Shown here: piece by piece, positions 18,581-27,558 of the stretch
How the letters are laid out: each line of letters starts with the position of its first letter
Numbering within the stretch: position 1 is the stretch's first letter
Assembly (NCBI RefSeq): GCF_010470675.1
Contig: NZ_VOIQ01000003.1
Location: 62,001-126,000 of the forward strand
Reading direction: 5' to 3'
Length of the DNA: 64,000 nucleotides
Source: Desulfovibrio sp. JC010
GTDB lineage: Bacteria; Desulfobacterota; Desulfovibrionia; Desulfovibrionales; Desulfovibrionaceae
Position numbers and translations under genes: made by a program
Notes under the pieces: generated by a model
Told to the model about the DNA's origin: nothing
The model's database searches: none
The model's input: the letters and a program-made list of their open reading frames with translations, nothing else

Positions 18581-18706
18581 GGTCTTTCATCCTATGGTCT
18601 TTCCTACTCCTATAATAACAAGCCTTAGTGTAAAGCTGTTACTCCGTAGGAAAAAACTGTGCAAGGTAAAATAACTGTTTAAAACAAAAGTTGTTGTGTT
18701 TCGTAT

Positions 18707-18745
18707 AAAAAAACGGGTCTGTTCGACAAGAACAGACCCGTTTTT
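18707..18745 (-). terminator. Intrinsic terminator of ppiD
   Basis: ACGGGTCTGTTC pairs with GAACAGACCCGT around a 5-base GACAA loop, with A-runs on one side and T5 on the other. On the minus strand it follows the ppiD stop by about 20 bases and ends in T6. Confidence 0.9.
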
Positions 18746-18765
18746 ATGATCTTGGTGTGACCGTA

Positions 18766-20667
18766 TTAGTTCAGGAGGTCCTTGCGAATGTAGTCAACTT
18801 TCGCTTTGGATCGCAGTTCGGTAAGGAAGGAATTGAAGACTTCATTGCTGCGCTGCTGGAAAATGGCATTCATGAACATGTCCTTCTGAGCGGTCCAGGC
18901 TTCCTCCTTGGGAGGAATGCGTTCATCCACACGGGCAACGATGAAGCCGCCCGGGAATTCAAATGCTTCAGAGAGCCATTTGTCCTTGGGGGCAGCAAAA
19001 GCAGCCTGAGCCAGTCTGGGGTTCATGCCCAGACCGGGGACAAAACCGTCACGTCCGAAGGGTTCGGAAGTTTTGAGGTCTTTCTTGATGGACTTCAGGA
19101 TTTTGGCCTCAGAGTCTTTTGCCTGCAGCTGTCCCATGAGGACAGTCGCCTTGGCTTTAGCCAGCTCAATGGCGTGTTTCTGGGTCAGGAAGTTTTTGAT
19201 GTCTTCCTTAACATCTTTGAGCGGACTTAGGGACGGAGGGATATCTTCTTCTTTTTCAACGAGGAGATAGCCGCCGTCAATTGCTACAGGCATTTCTGTG
19301 GAGCTGTCTTTGGGCAGACCGATGATGGTCTGAGCTGCACTTTCAGTCATGCCGAAAGCCTGAGACAGGTTCTGGACAGTAGCCTGATCGCTTTTCTTGG
19401 AACCTATGCCCAGTTCTTCTGAAACTTTGTCCAGCTTCATGCCGGAGGCAAGCAGGTCAATGGCATGGTCGAGTTTATCGCTGATGGAATCAGCTGCCTT
19501 TTCCTGAGCAATGATGGTGCTGATTTCATCCTTGACCTGATCCAGTTCTTTCTGGCCGGCTTTACGAATGTCTTCAACCTTGATCAGGTGCCAGCCGAAA
19601 CGGGTACGTACGGGCTTGCTGACTTCACCCTTTTTGAGAGCAAAAGCTGCATCTTCAAAAGGTTTAACCATGGCTCCTTTTCCGAACCAGCCCAGCTCTC
19701 CGCCTTTGGAGCTGCTGGGGCCTTCAGAGTATTTTTCAGCCAGTTTGCCGAAATCCTGACCGGACTTGGCTTTGGCGAGAACTTTTTTGATTTTCTTTTC
19801 AGCTGCCGCAACGTCCTTGTCGGATCCGTTTTCATCCACTGCGATGAGGATGTGACGGGCTTTGACCTGCTCATCCTGCTGGAAAGAATCTTTGTTTGCT
19901 TCGTAGTAAGCCTTGACTTCGTCGGGAGTCACTGTCTCGTTGATAGAGAGTTCTTCCGGGGTGAAAGCAATGTATTTGACTACGGAGCGGGCAGGAATAG
20001 TAAACTTATCAGGATTGCTTTTGTAGAAACTTTCAATGCTCTTATCACTGATCTTTACATGCTTCACCAGGTCCGCGCTGGGAATATAGTAGTAGTCGAT
20101 CTGGACTTTTTCAGAAGCGGTGTTGAAAAGCTCACGAGCTTCGGCTTCAGAGGGCTTGACCGGCAGGGTTACGTACTGCTGAAGCTTGCGGATCAAGGCA
20201 CTGTTGCGCATGTTATTTTCAAAAGTAGCGGCAGACATGGATCTGCTCTGCAGGAAAGCCTGATAAAGATTCATATCAAACTTACCTTCCGCACCGCTGA
20301 AAGCGGGAATCTGTCTGATGCTGTAGGAAAGCTCATTGTTGGAAACAGAGAGCCCCAGCTTCCGTGCTTCAGCTTCAAGAAGCTTTTTGCTGACCATCTG
20401 CTCAAGCACTGCTTTTTTGAATTCAGGCGACTGAAGCTGGTCGGAGTCAATGTTGGGATTCTGGGCCCGCATAGCTTCGGCTGTTTCGCGGTAAACCTGC
20501 ATGAATTCCTGAGTGGGAACCGGCTCGTCGTTGACATAAGCGATAACCGGATCAGTGTTGCCGTCGAATCCGCCTGTGCTGAAGGCAAGTACAAAAACAG
20601 CGGCGATGATGAAGAGCATAAGTTTAATCAACCAGCTCTGGGAATTTTGGCGCAGAATGTCCATCAT
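18766..20667 (-). CDS. PpiD-like periplasmic peptidyl-prolyl isomerase / chaperone
   Basis: This 633-residue protein is anchored by one N-terminal helix (WLIKLMLFIIAAVFVLAF), and the remainder lies in the periplasm. A SurA-N chaperone region (residues about 40-200) precedes a parvulin rotamase domain (about 268-365: VKARHILI, FGKLAEKYSEGPSSSKGGELGWFGKG, TRFGWHLIKVEDI). A second, degenerate chaperone region follows. The order TM - SurA_N - rotamase is that of PpiD, which assists proteins leaving SecYEG. Two adjacent ATGs begin the frame. Confidence 0.9.
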   Translation of the reverse strand: MMDILRQNSQSWLIKLMLFIIAAVFVLAFSTGGFDGNTDPVIAYVNDEPVPTQEFMQVYRETAEAMRAQNPNIDSDQLQSPEFKKAVLEQMVSKKLLEAEARKLGLSVSNNELSYSIRQIPAFSGAEGKFDMNLYQAFLQSRSMSAATFENNMRNSALIRKLQQYVTLPVKPSEAEARELFNTASEKVQIDYYYIPSADLVKHVKISDKSIESFYKSNPDKFTIPARSVVKYIAFTPEELSINETVTPDEVKAYYEANKDSFQQDEQVKARHILIAVDENGSDKDVAAAEKKIKKVLAKAKSGQDFGKLAEKYSEGPSSSKGGELGWFGKGAMVKPFEDAAFALKKGEVSKPVRTRFGWHLIKVEDIRKAGQKELDQVKDEISTIIAQEKAADSISDKLDHAIDLLASGMKLDKVSEELGIGSKKSDQATVQNLSQAFGMTESAAQTIIGLPKDSSTEMPVAIDGGYLLVEKEEDIPPSLSPLKDVKEDIKNFLTQKHAIELAKAKATVLMGQLQAKDSEAKILKSIKKDLKTSEPFGRDGFVPGLGMNPRLAQAAFAAPKDKWLSEAFEFPGGFIVARVDERIPPKEEAWTAQKDMFMNAIFQQRSNEVFNSFLTELRSKAKVDYIRKDLLN

Positions 20668-20728
20668 GGCTTCTTCATTCTCCGTTTGCAGCAGATGCTG
20701 CTTTCTAATGTTAATTCTATTTACAACA

Positions 20729-20760
20729 GGCAGGAAGGGCGCAGCTGCGTCCTTCCTGCC
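20729..20760 (-). terminator. Hairpin after the aconitase gene
   Basis: GGCAGGAAGG and CCTTCCTGCC form the base of a near-perfect 32-base palindrome with an inner GCGCAGCTGCG. It lies 9 bases past the aconitase stop on the minus strand. The following TGTTGTAAAT is a poor T-tract, so termination may be partial, with readthrough into ppiD. Confidence 0.6.
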
Positions 20761-20768
20761 ATACTCAT

Positions 20769-22685
20769 TTACAATTGTTTGCCTACGTAGTTCAGCAGGC
20801 CGCCGGCTTTAATAATATCCAGCTCTTTTGCCGAAAGGTCGTTTTTGACTTTGATTTCAGCACCGTCAGCCATGGCAACGGATTCGCCGCCGGGGGTGAT
20901 GCTGGTGGTATCAATAGTCAATTTACTACCTTCAGACAATCTGTCGTAATCGCTCTTTTCAGAGAGTACAAGGGGTAGAATGCCAAAATTGATAAGATTT
21001 GCCCGGTGAATGCGGGCAAGAGACTTGGTAATAACGGCAACAACGCCCAGATGACGGGGGCCGAGAGCTGCATGCTCGCGGCTGGAACCCTGTCCGTAGT
21101 TTTCTCCACCGAGGATGATTCCGCTTTCGGCGGCTTTCATACGGCCTACAAAACCTTCATCAACCCGGCTGAAGATATATTCGCTGATGGCCGGGATGTT
21201 GGAACGCAGAGCTGTGATCTGTGCGCCCGCAGGCAGTATGTGGTCGGTGGTGATATCATCTTCCACTTTGAGGCGGATTTCTGAGGAAACCTCATCCGGC
21301 AGGGCGGAGAAAGTTTCAAGGGGAACAATGTTCGGCCCGCGCACGATTTCAATTTCGTCCCGGTTTTCCGGAGGAAAGATGAACAGGTGGCGGATGGAAG
21401 GCACATCTTCCGGGAATTCGATCTTGGCCGGCGGGGTGCCCCAAGTGGCCGGATCGGTGAATTCCCCGGCAAGTGCCAGTTTGGCAGCAGTCTGCGGGCT
21501 GGCCAGATATACCTGAGCATCCTGGGTTCCGCTGCGGCCTTCAAAGTTACGGTTGAAGGTACGCACGCTGACTCCGGCAGAGGTGGGGGAACCGCCCATG
21601 CCGATGCAGGGTCCGCAGGTACATTCCAGCAGACGTGCACCGGAATCAAGGAAATTGGCGATGAGTCCGTCGGAGGCAAGCATTTTGAGAACCTGCTTGG
21701 AACCGGGGGAGATCATCAGGTCCACGCCTTCAGGCAGCTGCTGGTCCTGCAGGATCAGCGCTGTTGTTTTCAGGTCGGAGTAGGAAGAGTTGGTGCAGGA
21801 GCCGATGGCGGACTGGTTGACCTTGAGCCCGGCAAGGGACTTTACGGTGACAACACGGTCCGGCATATGCGGCTGGGCCACCAGCGGTTCCAGCTCGGAA
21901 AGGTTGATTTCGACTACTTCGGCGTAAGTTGCGTCAGTGTCGGCAATGAGTTCGGACCAGTCTTCTTCGCGGCCCATGGCCTTAAGGAAAGCCTTGGTGT
22001 TGTCATCACTGGGGAAGATGGAAGTGGTAGCTCCCAGTTCCGCACCCATATTAGTGATAACCGCACGTTCGGGAACTGTGAGAGACTTAACGCCTTCTCC
22101 TGCGAATTCGAATACAACGCCCACGCCGCCTTTAACTGTCTTGAGCTCAAGCAGCTTGAGGATGATGTCTTTGGCTGAAGCCCATTCGGTCAGTGCGCCG
22201 GAAAGATCCACCTTGACCACCTTGGGCATGGGGATGGAGTAAGGCTGTCCGGCCATGGCCAGGGCAACGGAAAGTCCGCCCGCACCCATGGCCAGAGAAC
22301 CGAGTCCGCCTGCGGTGGGGGTGTGGCTGTCGGAGCCGATCAGGGTCTTGCCGGGCTTGGCAAAGTTTTCCAGATGCAGCTGGTGACAGATACCGGTTCC
22401 GGCCGGGGAAAAGACAACGCCGTGCTTGGCGGCGACCGTACGCAGGTACTGGTGGTCATCCGGGTTGCGGAATCCCATCTGCAGGGTGTTGTGGTCCACG
22501 TAACTTACAGAAAGTTCGGTCTGGACCTTATCAATACCCATGGCTTCAAATTGCAGATAAGCCATCGTGCCGGTGGCATCCTGAGTAAGAGTCTGATCAA
22601 TTCGTAGCCCGACTTCAGTGCCCGGCTTCATTTCGCCGTTCAAGAGATGCGCTGATATGATCTTTTCAGTTATGTTTAAACCCAT
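20769..22685 (-). CDS. Aconitate hydratase
   Basis: This 638-residue enzyme isomerises citrate and isocitrate using a 4Fe-4S cluster. Cluster ligands are visible in SCTNSSYSD and in CTCGPCIGMGG. Substrate-site segments include DSHTPTAGGLG and the swivel-domain GGENYGQGSSREHAALGPR. It is shorter than AcnA (about 890), closer to the bacterial or mitochondrial-like aconitase form of about 640-750. In incomplete-oxidising sulfate reducers the enzyme mainly supplies 2-oxoglutarate for biosynthesis. Confidence 0.93.
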   Translation of the reverse strand: MGLNITEKIISAHLLNGEMKPGTEVGLRIDQTLTQDATGTMAYLQFEAMGIDKVQTELSVSYVDHNTLQMGFRNPDDHQYLRTVAAKHGVVFSPAGTGICHQLHLENFAKPGKTLIGSDSHTPTAGGLGSLAMGAGGLSVALAMAGQPYSIPMPKVVKVDLSGALTEWASAKDIILKLLELKTVKGGVGVVFEFAGEGVKSLTVPERAVITNMGAELGATTSIFPSDDNTKAFLKAMGREEDWSELIADTDATYAEVVEINLSELEPLVAQPHMPDRVVTVKSLAGLKVNQSAIGSCTNSSYSDLKTTALILQDQQLPEGVDLMISPGSKQVLKMLASDGLIANFLDSGARLLECTCGPCIGMGGSPTSAGVSVRTFNRNFEGRSGTQDAQVYLASPQTAAKLALAGEFTDPATWGTPPAKIEFPEDVPSIRHLFIFPPENRDEIEIVRGPNIVPLETFSALPDEVSSEIRLKVEDDITTDHILPAGAQITALRSNIPAISEYIFSRVDEGFVGRMKAAESGIILGGENYGQGSSREHAALGPRHLGVVAVITKSLARIHRANLINFGILPLVLSEKSDYDRLSEGSKLTIDTTSITPGGESVAMADGAEIKVKNDLSAKELDIIKAGGLLNYVGKQL

Positions 22686-22806
22686 GATACCTCCGGAGTG
22701 ATTGTGCTTTTCATAAGCAGATTTGAAACTAAGTGTCCTGTTGTACGTCGCATACCCGCGTACTTCATAAAGTGCCCGCTAAAGCTGTTATGAGGGCGGG
22801 GGTCAG

Positions 22807-23061
22807 TTATCCTTCCATTCCGAGGCGCATTCGGTTTATTTTTCGTTGACGGATGTCAATCTCTGCTTCCAGACGTAGTTTATCCTGTTTGGATTCGAAG
22901 ATTTCATTGGCAAAAAAGATCCCTTCAGAAGGAACCTCGCTCTCCAGCAGCTTTTTAGTGCGCTGAATGCAGAGTTCCAGTTCCTTCTTAAAGTTTTCGA
23001 TTTCTACTTCGATCTCAGGGATACTAATCGATTTTGATTCTTCTTCTGGTTTTTGATTCAT
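22807..23061 (-). CDS. Small coiled-coil hypothetical protein (84 aa)
   Basis: From ATG 23061 the 84-residue product is strongly charged (MNQKPEEESKSISIPEIEVEIENFKKELELCIQRTKKL) with heptad-like leucines and isoleucines typical of a coiled coil. It overlaps the end of the AroA-fold gene by 38 bases in another frame, so the two are translationally linked. GAGG lies 12 bases before the ATG. A longer frame from 23094 is possible but less likely. No family is recognised. Confidence 0.6.
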   Translation of the reverse strand: MNQKPEEESKSISIPEIEVEIENFKKELELCIQRTKKLLESEVPSEGIFFANEIFESKQDKLRLEAEIDIRQRKINRMRLGMEG

Positions 23062-24664
23062 CTTTTTTCTTAACCTCAGGGTCTTTGAGTCCATTGATTT
23101 CCGGCAGGCTGTTGTAGAGGGTCCAGTAACGGGGCCAGAGATCAGTTACATCGCCGGGATTCTCAATGGAGATTCCGGGACGCATCCAGGCCAGAAGACC
23201 GAGAGCAATACCGAAGAAGGGGGTCGGTGCAGACCATGCTTCGTCCCATTTGAGTCTGCCGGGGATAACGGTAAGGCCGTCATCTTCACGCTCGTACTTG
23301 ATGCCGAGACGTTCAAGCAGTTCAACGCCCTGTTCGAACAGCACAGTGTCGGCAATGTTGCCGAGCTTGCATTCGGAGCGGGAGTTGACCGCAAGGGCCA
23401 GACCCACGGGGAAGAGGTCGTTTGCATTTCCGAAATCAAAGGAGAGATCAGCTGCAGCTTCACCCTTGGATGCAGTGATACTTCCTTTGGAAATTTTAAT
23501 GTCCACGCCACCTTTCTTGAGGGTTACAAGTGCATCTTCGGCAATGGCGGATTTGGGCCATTCTCCGTTGATGGTCACCTGACCGTCGCTGAAAGCGGGG
23601 ATGGAGAGCAGGGCGGCACAGAGTTCGGGTTCCAGTGCAATGGCCGGTTCTTCCGGTACGGAGATCCCCTTGGTGGCCGGAACAGAGCATTCTGTTTCAC
23701 TGAGCTTGGCTTTAACTCCGCACTTCTTGAGCACAGCAACAACTTCCTTGAGCAGGTCTTTGCCCTGCCAGTCTTCAGCGAATTTGAAGGTCAGTCCCTG
23801 CGGATAGGTCCACGCGGCCAGAGCCAGTGCAGCAACAAATCCAGCAGGAATGTCTTCAGAAATTTCAAGGGAGGAGGCCATGCGTCCGCCGCATTCGAGG
23901 CGTGCAGGCAGTCCGTGGCTCTGCAAGTCAAGGGTATTCAGCCTTGCGCCCAGCGGGGAAAGAATTTCGGCCAGAGGTCTGGAGTCGTACTGTTTAAGGA
24001 TGGGGCCGCCGGCGATTTTGAACTTGCCTACAGTCTTAAGACCGAAGGCAATGGTCAGGAACATGGTCATGGCGTCATCTCCGGCAAAGACGAGTTTTTC
24101 CTCGAATTCAATGCCGTCACCGGAACGGGATTCAACGGTCTCGCCATCCCATGAAAGATGTGCTCCGGCCTGGTTGAATGCTTTGATCAATTCGGTGATC
24201 TCGTCATTGACGCAGAGCGGACCCATTTTGGATTCAGCACCGGCAGCAGCACTCAGTGCAATCCAGAGCTTGGACTGCAGCAGGGAGCCGGGACCGTCGA
24301 AGGTCACGTTCACAGGCTTCTGGGGCGGGGAAAGAACATAAGTGGAAAGCTTGCGGTTTTCCGGTTTGGCAACACCTGCGTAAGCAAGGTTGTTAAGTTG
24401 ATCGAAAACGCGGCGTGCTGTTTTCACGTCAAACTTTTTGTTACCGGCTTCTGCGGTCCATGTTTCAAAGATACGTCTTTCCATATCCGGGTCACCGAGG
24501 GGCAGACCTTTCTGCTTGCGCTTGGATGCAGCTTTACCCATGAGGTAATTTCTGCGGGATATGAGGGAAAGAAGTCTTGCGTCCAGCTCTTTGATTTCGT
24601 CAAGCAGGGACTGTCTACGCGGTGCGGAACCGCCGGAACGGTCAAATTTTTTATATTCGGGCAT
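23024..24664 (-). CDS. Chorismate-mutase-like domain fused to a divergent EPSP-synthase (AroA) fold
   Basis: Residues about 18-95 form an AroQ-type chorismate mutase helix bundle. Counterparts of the catalytic residues can be matched (Arg in RRQSLLDEI, Arg in SRRNYLM, Lys in KRKQKG, Asp and Glu in DPDMERRIFE). Residues about 110-525 follow the inside-out barrel of EPSP synthase, but its signature motifs are eroded. DKSISHR is replaced by GPGSLLQSK, NAGTAMR by FAGDDAMTMF, and the DHR(I/M)AM loop is not recognisable. Only an RP after a Gly-Gly turn (GGPILKQYDSRP) is retained. It may be a functional but very divergent AroA, or a paralogue with another role. Confidence 0.72.
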   Translation of the reverse strand: MPEYKKFDRSGGSAPRRQSLLDEIKELDARLLSLISRRNYLMGKAASKRKQKGLPLGDPDMERRIFETWTAEAGNKKFDVKTARRVFDQLNNLAYAGVAKPENRKLSTYVLSPPQKPVNVTFDGPGSLLQSKLWIALSAAAGAESKMGPLCVNDEITELIKAFNQAGAHLSWDGETVESRSGDGIEFEEKLVFAGDDAMTMFLTIAFGLKTVGKFKIAGGPILKQYDSRPLAEILSPLGARLNTLDLQSHGLPARLECGGRMASSLEISEDIPAGFVAALALAAWTYPQGLTFKFAEDWQGKDLLKEVVAVLKKCGVKAKLSETECSVPATKGISVPEEPAIALEPELCAALLSIPAFSDGQVTINGEWPKSAIAEDALVTLKKGGVDIKISKGSITASKGEAAADLSFDFGNANDLFPVGLALAVNSRSECKLGNIADTVLFEQGVELLERLGIKYEREDDGLTVIPGRLKWDEAWSAPTPFFGIALGLLAWMRPGISIENPGDVTDLWPRYWTLYNSLPEINGLKDPEVKKKDESKTRRRIKID

Positions 24665-24778
24665 TATTTTTGTTTCCTGAAATGTGATATAGGGAAGTCC
24701 ACCTTAATAGCGCGATTTGCTTTGATGGGCAACCCCCGTCGTTTTACGTGAAAAATACCCGTGATTTTAGATTATTAC

Positions 24779-24813
24779 AAAAAAAAGGGGAGAGGCGCAA
24801 AACGCCTCCCCCC
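24779..24813 (-). terminator. Intrinsic terminator of sat
   Basis: On the minus strand GGGGGGAGGCG and CGCCTCTCCCC form an 11-base stem with one imperfect pair around a 5-base loop, followed by a run of T8. It lies about 30 bases past the sat stop. Confidence 0.9.
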
Positions 24814-24842
24814 TGAATAAGCAAGTAGTGATACTACTCAAA

Positions 24843-26123
24843 TTACATTGCGTCGCCGGAAGCTGCGCCCTGCATTTTGACTTCAACCTTTTCGGTGAGG
24901 CCTTCGTAGTATTCACGGAGCTGTACGAGTACTTCGTCACGACCGAAGTGATCCACGATCTCAGCACCGTCGGACAGAGCTTTACGCAGCTTGGTACCGG
25001 AGAGGATTACGCGGGATTCTTTTTCGTGAGGGCAGGTTCTCAGGGAAGCCATGCCGTCGCACTTGTAGCAGTAGAAGGTCCAGTCGATCTTCATGGGCTC
25101 GCAAAGGAGAGCTTTGCCGGGCTCGGGGCAAGCTTCGGTTGCGTAAGGAATCTTGTCGAAGATTTCCTGAGCTTCGAACAGACCGTAGAAGTCACCAACA
25201 CCAGCGTGGTCACGACCGATCAGCATGCGGTTAACACCGTAGTTCTGACGGAAGGTAGCGTGGAGGAGGCCTTCACGGGGACCTGCGTAACGCATATCGA
25301 GGGGGTAACCGGCCTGGATAACGTTTTCTTTAACAAAGTAGTGCTCAACGAGAGTGTCGATAGCTTTAACGCGAACATCAGCAGGAATGTCGCCGGGCTT
25401 GAGGTTACCGATCAGGGAGTGGATCAGACAACCGTCACATACTTCGATGGAGATTTTTGCCAGGAACTCGTGAGAGCGGTGCATGGGGTTACGGAGCTGG
25501 AGAGCGGAAACTGTGGACCAGCCTTTTTCGTCGAACATTGCACGGGTTTCTGCGGGACGCAGGTAAACGCCTTTGTACTGTTCGGGGTACTCACCTTCGG
25601 AGAGAACTTTAACGGGGCCAGCGAGGTTGTACTTCTTCTGAGCCATAACCATCTGTACGCCGGGGTGATCTTCGAGAGCAGTCTTCCAGAAGATGGAATC
25701 TTCGGACTCTTCACCTTCACCTTTGAAGACTTCGTAGCATTCCCACTTCTTGTCTTCTTCGGTCATTTCGTATTTTTCGGTGATCTGCATGGTTGCGTAT
25801 ACTTCACCGTCGTTTACGAGAGCGATTTCGTCGCCGACTTTAACGTCTTCATCGTCGGAGTCGAGGGTTACCGGAACAGGCCAGAAAGTGCCGTCTTCCA
25901 TCAGGAATTTTTCACAAACGCCTTTCCAGTCAGCTTTACCCATGAAGCCGTTCAGGGGAGAGAAGCCACCACATCCCATCATGATGAGGTCACCCTTTGC
26001 GCGGGCGGAAATTTCAATCTTTTTCAGACCTTCTGCTTTTTTCTGTTCAGCAGCGAGTTCTGCGCCTTCGAGCAGGCAGCATACAAGACCTTTACCACCG
26101 TGAGGGGCTACGAGCTTAGACAT
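24843..26123 (-). CDS. sat: Dissimilatory sulfate adenylyltransferase (ATP sulfurylase)
   Basis: Sat activates sulfate with ATP to adenosine phosphosulfate, the first step of sulfate respiration. The 426-residue protein has the active-site motifs [15 protein letters not shown] (QxRNPxHxxH) and [13 protein letters not shown]. Near the C-terminus, [18 protein letters not shown] contains Cys and His residues that bind zinc in homologues. [12 protein letters not shown] closes the family pattern. The Shine-Dalgarno AAGGAG stands 9 bases before the ATG. Codon use is highly biased, as for an abundant protein. Its promoter is about 210 bases upstream. Confidence 0.97.
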   Translation of the reverse strand: MSKLVAPHGGKGLVCCLLEGAELAAEQKKAEGLKKIEISARAKGDLIMMGCGGFSPLNGFMGKADWKGVCEKFLMEDGTFWPVPVTLDSDDEDVKVGDEIALVNDGEVYATMQITEKYEMTEEDKKWECYEVFKGEGEESEDSIFWKTALEDHPGVQMVMAQKKYNLAGPVKVLSEGEYPEQYKGVYLRPAETRAMFDEKGWSTVSALQLRNPMHRSHEFLAKISIEVCDGCLIHSLIGNLKPGDIPADVRVKAIDTLVEHYFVKENVIQAGYPLDMRYAGPREGLLHATFRQNYGVNRMLIGRDHAGVGDFYGLFEAQEIFDKIPYATEACPEPGKALLCEPMKIDWTFYCYKCDGMASLRTCPHEKESRVILSGTKLRKALSDGAEIVDHFGRDEVLVQLREYYEGLTEKVEVKMQGAASGDAM

Positions 26124-26334
26124 GTTTACGTCTCCTTGTAGTAATTATTTTTTCAACACCTTGGCCCTTCCGCAAGACCTCCGGATAAGAAATCTTCGGC
26201 CTCCGGGTATACTGTGGAGGCTGCGCTTCTAAAGTGAAGCGGGTCTGCGGAACGAAAATTCGTAAAAACCATTATCATGGAGTGAGCTTTCAGGATAGTC
26301 CTAAAAAGCATTTTCCCCATAAAGCTTAAAAGGG

Positions 26335-26364
26335 GTTATGAATGGTTTGTGAAAGAAATGTCAA
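26335..26364 (-). promoter_or_regulatory. Predicted sat promoter
   Basis: On the minus strand TTGACA (26359-26364) is a perfect -35 box. CATAAC (26335-26340), 18 bases later, is a 4-of-6 -10 box. Transcription would start near 26328, giving a sat leader of about 205 bases. The -35 and spacer overlap a Rex-like operator. Confidence 0.65.
26347..26364 (+). promoter_or_regulatory. Rex-like operator overlapping the sat -35 box
   Basis: TTGTGAAAGAAATGTCAA matches the Rex consensus TTGTGAA-N4-TTCACAA at 11 of 14 defined positions, with one perfect half-site. It covers the -35 and part of the spacer, where bound protein would block RNA polymerase. Rex is an NADH-sensing repressor reported to control sat in D. 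vulgaris. Confidence 0.55.
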
Positions 26365-26381
26365 GGGCAAATTTGAAAAGG

Positions 26382-26397
26382 AGTGAAATTTTTCACT
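26382..26397. promoter_or_regulatory. Second Rex-like operator upstream of the sat promoter
   Basis: AGTGAAATTTTTCACT is a palindrome with perfect 7-base arms around TT. It contains the inner core GTGAA-N4-TTCAC of the Rex operator. It lies 17 bases upstream of the -35 box, so two Rex dimers could bind cooperatively. Confidence 0.55.
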
Positions 26398-26882
26398 TGC
26401 TCTAGGTCGTCGGATTGTTGATTTTGATTTTTAGTGTTGAATTTGAATAGTAAATTCAATGGGTTTTGTGCTTTTGATGCTTGAGTTTTCGGGAAATGTG
26501 CTTGCGTGTTGGTTTTGTAGGGGAGGTTTCGGGGTGAAAACATGGGCTGCGCGAAGGTTTGGTGGCAGGGTGTGTTTTGTCTTATCATATTATATGTAGA
26601 TATGGTTTGAATTTTTTCTAGAGAAAATCAGGGGAATCTCTACGTTCTTGGCGTGTAAAATCAGTTTGTTAGAGTCGTTGTGAAGAATATCTCATAATCT
26701 GAAAAAAAGGCTTGCAATTAAAGGCTAGATTGAACTAAATACCTATCCATGATGGAACACATTATTGTTTTGCCGCAAAAGGCCGTGCCTGTTTTTAAGG
26801 TTGCGAAAACCTTGGCGGCAGTGTTTCAGAACCGTTTATTTAACGGAATTGAAATTAGCTTGTTCTAAATTTCACTTTCGTC

Positions 26883-26911
26883 TTGACACCGGGTGTGGGG
26901 CTTGATAGTTA
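26883..26911 (+). promoter_or_regulatory. Predicted aprB promoter
   Basis: TTGACA (26883-26888) is a perfect -35 box. A -10 box is less clear. TAGTTA at 26906-26911 has the right 17-base spacing but poor match, and TACTAT at 26910 is a better match at 21 bases. A weak Rex-like sequence (26860-26877, 9 of 14) lies just upstream. Confidence 0.45.
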
Positions 26912-27004
26912 CTATTTTCACGAGCCTTAAACATTAGGCAAGATTATAAATGGTTATAGGATGTCGGTGATTGATAACATTAAACCCTTTTAGGAGGACT
27001 AGGT

Positions 27005-27490
27005 ATGCCGACCTTTGTCAATCCGGAAAAGTGTGATGGCTGTAAAGGTGGAGAAAAGACCGCCTGCATGTACATCTGCCCTAACGATCTTATGATCCTG
27101 GATCCCGAAGAAATGCGGGCTTACAACCAGGAACCCGAAGGATGCTGGGAGTGTTACTCCTGCGTTAAAATTTGTCCCCAGGGCGCTATCGAAGCACGTC
27201 CCTACGGTGACTTCGCACCCATGGGTGGTACTTCCATCCCCATGCGTTCTGCTGAAGACATCATGTGGACCGTTAAATTCCGTAACGGTAACGTAAAACG
27301 CTTCAAGTTCCCCATCCGCACTACCCCTGAAGGTTCTATCAAACCTTATGAAGGTAAACCCGAGCCGACTGATTTCGACAACGAGCTGCTCTTCACCGAA
27401 ACTGAACTGGCTACCCCCAAAGAAGTTCTCGGACAGAAGTTTGACGTTGCTGAAGCAGACAAGACTACTGCTTGGAAGGATCTGGATTAA
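27005..27490 (+). CDS. aprB: Adenylylsulfate reductase, beta subunit
   Basis: AprB is the iron-sulfur subunit that feeds electrons to the FAD of AprA. The 161-residue protein has two 4Fe-4S sites, CDGCKGGEKTACMYICP and CWECYSCVKICPQG. The first has the enlarged spacing typical of AprB. The C-terminal tail wraps AprA in known structures. A strong Shine-Dalgarno AGGAGG lies 8 bases before the ATG. aprA follows after 68 bases. Confidence 0.98.
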   Translation: MPTFVNPEKCDGCKGGEKTACMYICPNDLMILDPEEMRAYNQEPEGCWECYSCVKICPQGAIEARPYGDFAPMGGTSIPMRSAEDIMWTVKFRNGNVKRFKFPIRTTPEGSIKPYEGKPEPTDFDNELLFTETELATPKEVLGQKFDVAEADKTTAWKDLD

Positions 27491-27558
27491 TCACTGCTAA
27501 GCATTTGTCTTAGGTGTATTAATTCACGCAATCTTAAAAACCTAATTAAGGAGGAAAC

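Larger units (their letters stand above)
26124..27004. other. 880-bp divergent control region between sat and aprB
   Basis: No convincing gene lies here. On the sat side there is a roughly 210-nt leader with several GGAGG/CCTCC segments able to form stem-loops (26180-26240), then the sat promoter and Rex-like operators (26335-26397). The middle (26400-26700) is AT-rich with no clear feature. Between about 26754 and 26830 there is an imperfect inverted repeat (TGCCGC at 26771 with GCGGCA at 26815; AAGGTT at 26797 with AACCTT at 26808). The aprB promoter follows at about 26883. Confidence 0.7.

Noticed and set aside
26749-26868. 39-codon open frame upstream of aprB
   Set aside because: It has no Shine-Dalgarno and coincides with an inverted repeat; more likely a structured leader or spacer than a gene.
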